Shown here: piece by piece, positions 62,332-64,000 of the stretch
Position numbering within the stretch: the first letter of the stretch is position 1
Layout: every line of letters begins with the position of its first letter
Source: Oceanicoccus sp.
Lineage (GTDB): Bacteria > Pseudomonadota > Gammaproteobacteria > Pseudomonadales > Dasaniaceae
Length of the DNA: 64,000 nucleotides
Direction: 5' to 3'
Assembly (NCBI RefSeq): GCF_029238675.1
Contig: NZ_JAQWFR010000002.1
Location: 124,001-188,000 of the forward strand
Notes under the pieces: generated by a model
Told to the model about the DNA's origin: nothing
The model's input: the letters and a program-made list of their open reading frames with translations, nothing else
Database searches by the model: none
Program-made: the position numbers and the translations under genes

Positions 62332-63138
62332 ATGAAATTAATGAAAGTCTTATCGGTTCTACTAATCGTGATTGCGGTGGGTGTTTTTTATGTCGTGAGT
62401 AATATTAACACCGTAGTTAAGGATGCCATCGTACAGGTGGGTTCTGATACGTTAAAAACAACGGTGACCCTGGACAGTGTAGATATTCTATTATTAAGTA
62501 GCCGGGCTCGGCTTTCCGGTTTGGTGATTGCCAACCCTGCTGGCTTTAGCGCACCGTCATTATTTGAAATGGATAATATAGTGGTCGACCTGGATGTGAT
62601 GTCACTGCTGGATAGAGTGATTGATATCCAGGAAATAAGCATCGATGGCGCCAGGGTAACGGCGGAGCAAAAGGGCGCAACAACCAATGTACAAGCCTTA
62701 CTGAAAAGCCTTGAGAGTGGGGCTTCTCCCTCGACACCCGTACCGGAACAGCCTGCCGAAGAACCTTCAGCTCCAGTTGATGTGCTGATCAAGGTAGGGC
62801 AATTTGACTTTGTTAATAGCGCCACTGAATTGGTGACGGAGAAGTGGGGAGCGAAAGACGTATCGATACCGGCTATTAAGTTAAGCAATATTGGTGGCGA
62901 ATCCGGTGTACCTCCTGAGGGTCTGGCCAATGCCATTATCAAACCCTTGCTGAAGCAATTAAATAAAGCACTTAAGGATCGGCTGCAGGAATTACTGGAA
63001 GATGAAGCCAAAGCTAAAGCGAAAGAAAAGCTGAAAGAAAAGGAAGACGAGCTAAAAGCAAAAATAGATAAGAAGCTGGAGGAAAAAATAGGCGACAAGG
63101 ATACCGTTGATGCTCTTAAGTCACTATTTTCTAAATAA
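62332..63138 (+). CDS. AsmA-like periplasmic protein, membrane-anchored
   Basis: 268 residues: an N-terminal membrane anchor (VLSVLLIVIAVGVFYVVSNI), then an AsmA/TamB-type beta region (TTVTLDSVDILLLSSRARLSGLVIANPAGFSAPSLFEMDNIVVDLDVMSLL). A Pro-rich linker (about 135-150) leads to a highly charged C-terminal helix of Lys/Glu/Ala (KAKAKEKLKEKEDELKAKIDKKLEEKI). AsmA-like proteins help move lipids to the outer membrane; the short form here is of unknown role. Confidence 0.7.
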   Translation: MKLMKVLSVLLIVIAVGVFYVVSNINTVVKDAIVQVGSDTLKTTVTLDSVDILLLSSRARLSGLVIANPAGFSAPSLFEMDNIVVDLDVMSLLDRVIDIQEISIDGARVTAEQKGATTNVQALLKSLESGASPSTPVPEQPAEEPSAPVDVLIKVGQFDFVNSATELVTEKWGAKDVSIPAIKLSNIGGESGVPPEGLANAIIKPLLKQLNKALKDRLQELLEDEAKAKAKEKLKEKEDELKAKIDKKLEEKIGDKDTVDALKSLFSK

Positions 63139-63243
63139 CAACTTTAACGCTTCTATAGAGGCTCGGGGCAGTAGTAATGTAGCGCTGCCTTGCTACCTTT
63201 GTTGCAAAATCTTGCTGTAAATAGCTGAATAAGGGAGAGTGAT

Positions 63244-63450
63244 ATGGGTGAAATCAGACGTGTCGTGCAACCAATTGAAGTCAACTATATTTGCGACCAG
63301 TGCGAGCACGGCATGATGCATAAAGTAGGCGAGATGGATGAAAGCACCGGTGATATTCCACATAAGTGTGTGATCTGCGGCCACCAGCAAACTTTTCAGT
63401 GGGTCAGTTACCCCCGTATCGATTATACCGATGAAGGCGCCAGCCTTTAA
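63244..63450 (+). CDS. small zinc-ribbon protein
   Basis: 68 residues with two C-x2-C pairs (CDQC and CVIC) 32 residues apart, plus His residues between, forming a likely zinc ribbon. AGGGAG precedes the ATG. The family is unknown to me. A bidirectional terminator follows. Confidence 0.75.
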   Translation: MGEIRRVVQPIEVNYICDQCEHGMMHKVGEMDESTGDIPHKCVICGHQQTFQWVSYPRIDYTDEGASL

Positions 63451-63502
63451 TCACTGCTAACCGCCATAAAGCCAGCGGTCTGTTCATGATAAGTTTAAAG
63501 GC

Positions 63503-63534
63503 AAAAAAAAACCGCATATTTCAATGCGGTTTTT
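63503..63534. terminator. bidirectional Rho-independent terminator
   Basis: AAAAACCGCAT-ATTTCA-ATGCGGTTTTT, between the zinc-ribbon gene and gltA, which converge. Confidence 0.88.
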
Positions 63535-63550
63535 GTCAGCCATTTGGTTG

Positions 63551-64000
63551 CTAGCGCTTGCTGAGTTCAGTGAAATCACGCTGCGTAGGCCCAGTGTAAA
63601 GCTGGCGAGGTCGACCGATACGAGAGTTATCGGCAATCATTTCATTCCAGTGTGCAATCCAGCCTGGTGTTCTACCAAGGGCAAAAATCACAGTAAACAT
63701 GCTGGTGGGAATGCCCATAGCTTTGAGGATAATACCTGAGTAGAAATCAACATTCGGGTAAAGCTTCTTGGAGATAAAGTAATCATCTTCCAGGGCAATC
63801 TGCTCTAAACGCTTGGCAATCTTAAGTAGAGGGTCATTATCCAGACCTAGTTCACTCAGTACTTCATCAGCGGTTTGTTTCATAACTTTGGCGCGAGGAT
63901 CAAAGTTTTTATAAACACGGTGACCAAAGCCCATTAAACGGAAAGGATCGTTCTTGTCCTTGGCTTTAGCAACAAACTCATCAATACGACTTTCATCGCC
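63551..64000 (-). CDS. gltA: citrate synthase (partial, C-terminal 149 residues)
   Basis: Cut by the right edge of the window. The fragment has the citrate synthase catalytic region [16 protein letters not shown] (active-site His) and the Asp in [18 protein letters not shown], and ends [19 protein letters not shown]-like ([18 protein letters not shown]). It condenses oxaloacetate and acetyl-CoA in the TCA cycle. This is the hexameric type I proteobacterial GltA. Confidence 0.95.
   Translation of the reverse strand, partial: GDESRIDEFVAKAKDKNDPFRLMGFGHRVYKNFDPRAKVMKQTADEVLSELGLDNDPLLKIAKRLEQIALEDDYFISKKLYPNVDFYSGIILKAMGIPTSMFTVIFALGRTPGWIAHWNEMIADNSRIGRPRQLYTGPTQRDFTELSKR

Noticed and set aside
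62388-63098. 236-codon open frame opposite the AsmA-like gene
   Set aside because: Shadow of the Lys/Glu-rich coding strand; Ser/Phe low complexity and no start signals.

Overview
The window looks like chromosomal DNA of a free-living, probably marine gammaproteobacterium. HrpA, RlmKL, MnmC, SlyX, RMF, Gor, PhoBR-Pst and the large NAD-glutamate dehydrogenase all look gammaproteobacterial. A placement near Cellvibrionales/Spongiibacteraceae is a guess from overall gene style, not from a search. Both ends are cut inside genes: mnmC on the left and citrate synthase on the right.

Layout. 1-5.1 kb: start of mnmC, a MaoC hydratase, the RNA helicase hrpA. 5.1-9.5 kb: an alpha/beta-hydrolase-fold protein lacking the usual nucleophile, a three-gene copper-RiPP (HvfABC/bufferin type) locus, and an MlaA-like protein. 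9.5-11.7 kb: a PilZ protein and an HsbR/HsbA-like partner-switching pair. 11.8-20.3 kb: selU (tRNA 2-selenouridine synthase), marR, glutathione reductase, a phosphonate-type ABC transporter and a flavoprotein-SelD fusion. Together these suggest a selenium uptake, reduction and use locus. 20.5-24.2 kb: acyl-CoA ligase, acyl-CoA dehydrogenase and rubredoxin. 24.2-28.6 kb: small hypothetical genes, YciH/SUI1, SlyX, a CheC-like protein, a diguanylate cyclase and CysH. 28.6-35.7 kb: a compact six-gene moxR-DUF58-DUF4381-batA-batB/C-batD operon. 36-43 kb: NAD-glutamate dehydrogenase, a DUF2835 protein and a PyrD-PyrK fusion. 43.3-49.7 kb: an exosortase-type lamin-tail protein, rmf, rlmKL and a YgiQ radical SAM protein. 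49.8-58.8 kb: the phosphate regulon phoB-phoR-pstS-pstC-pstA-pstB-phoU, with Pho boxes before phoB, pstS and pstC. 58.8-64 kb: AbgT transporter, CinA, a gene fragment ending in a repeat cluster, an AsmA-like protein, a zinc-ribbon protein and gltA.

Intergenic DNA carries at least three families of short palindromic repeats: (A) an 18-bp GGTGGATT-NN-AATCCACC palindrome; (B) a roughly 103-bp MITE-like element with CGTCATTCCCGCG...CGCGGGAATGACG ends, plus many solo ends; (C) a roughly 100-130-bp element with GCTGTCCGGGATA-type ends. Copies lie between hvfA and hvfB, at the proposed start codon of pyrDK, and at the 3' end of the truncated SCP2-like gene at 61.8 kb, so they appear to have shaped several loci. 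No rRNA, tRNA, CRISPR array, transposase or prophage gene was recognised.
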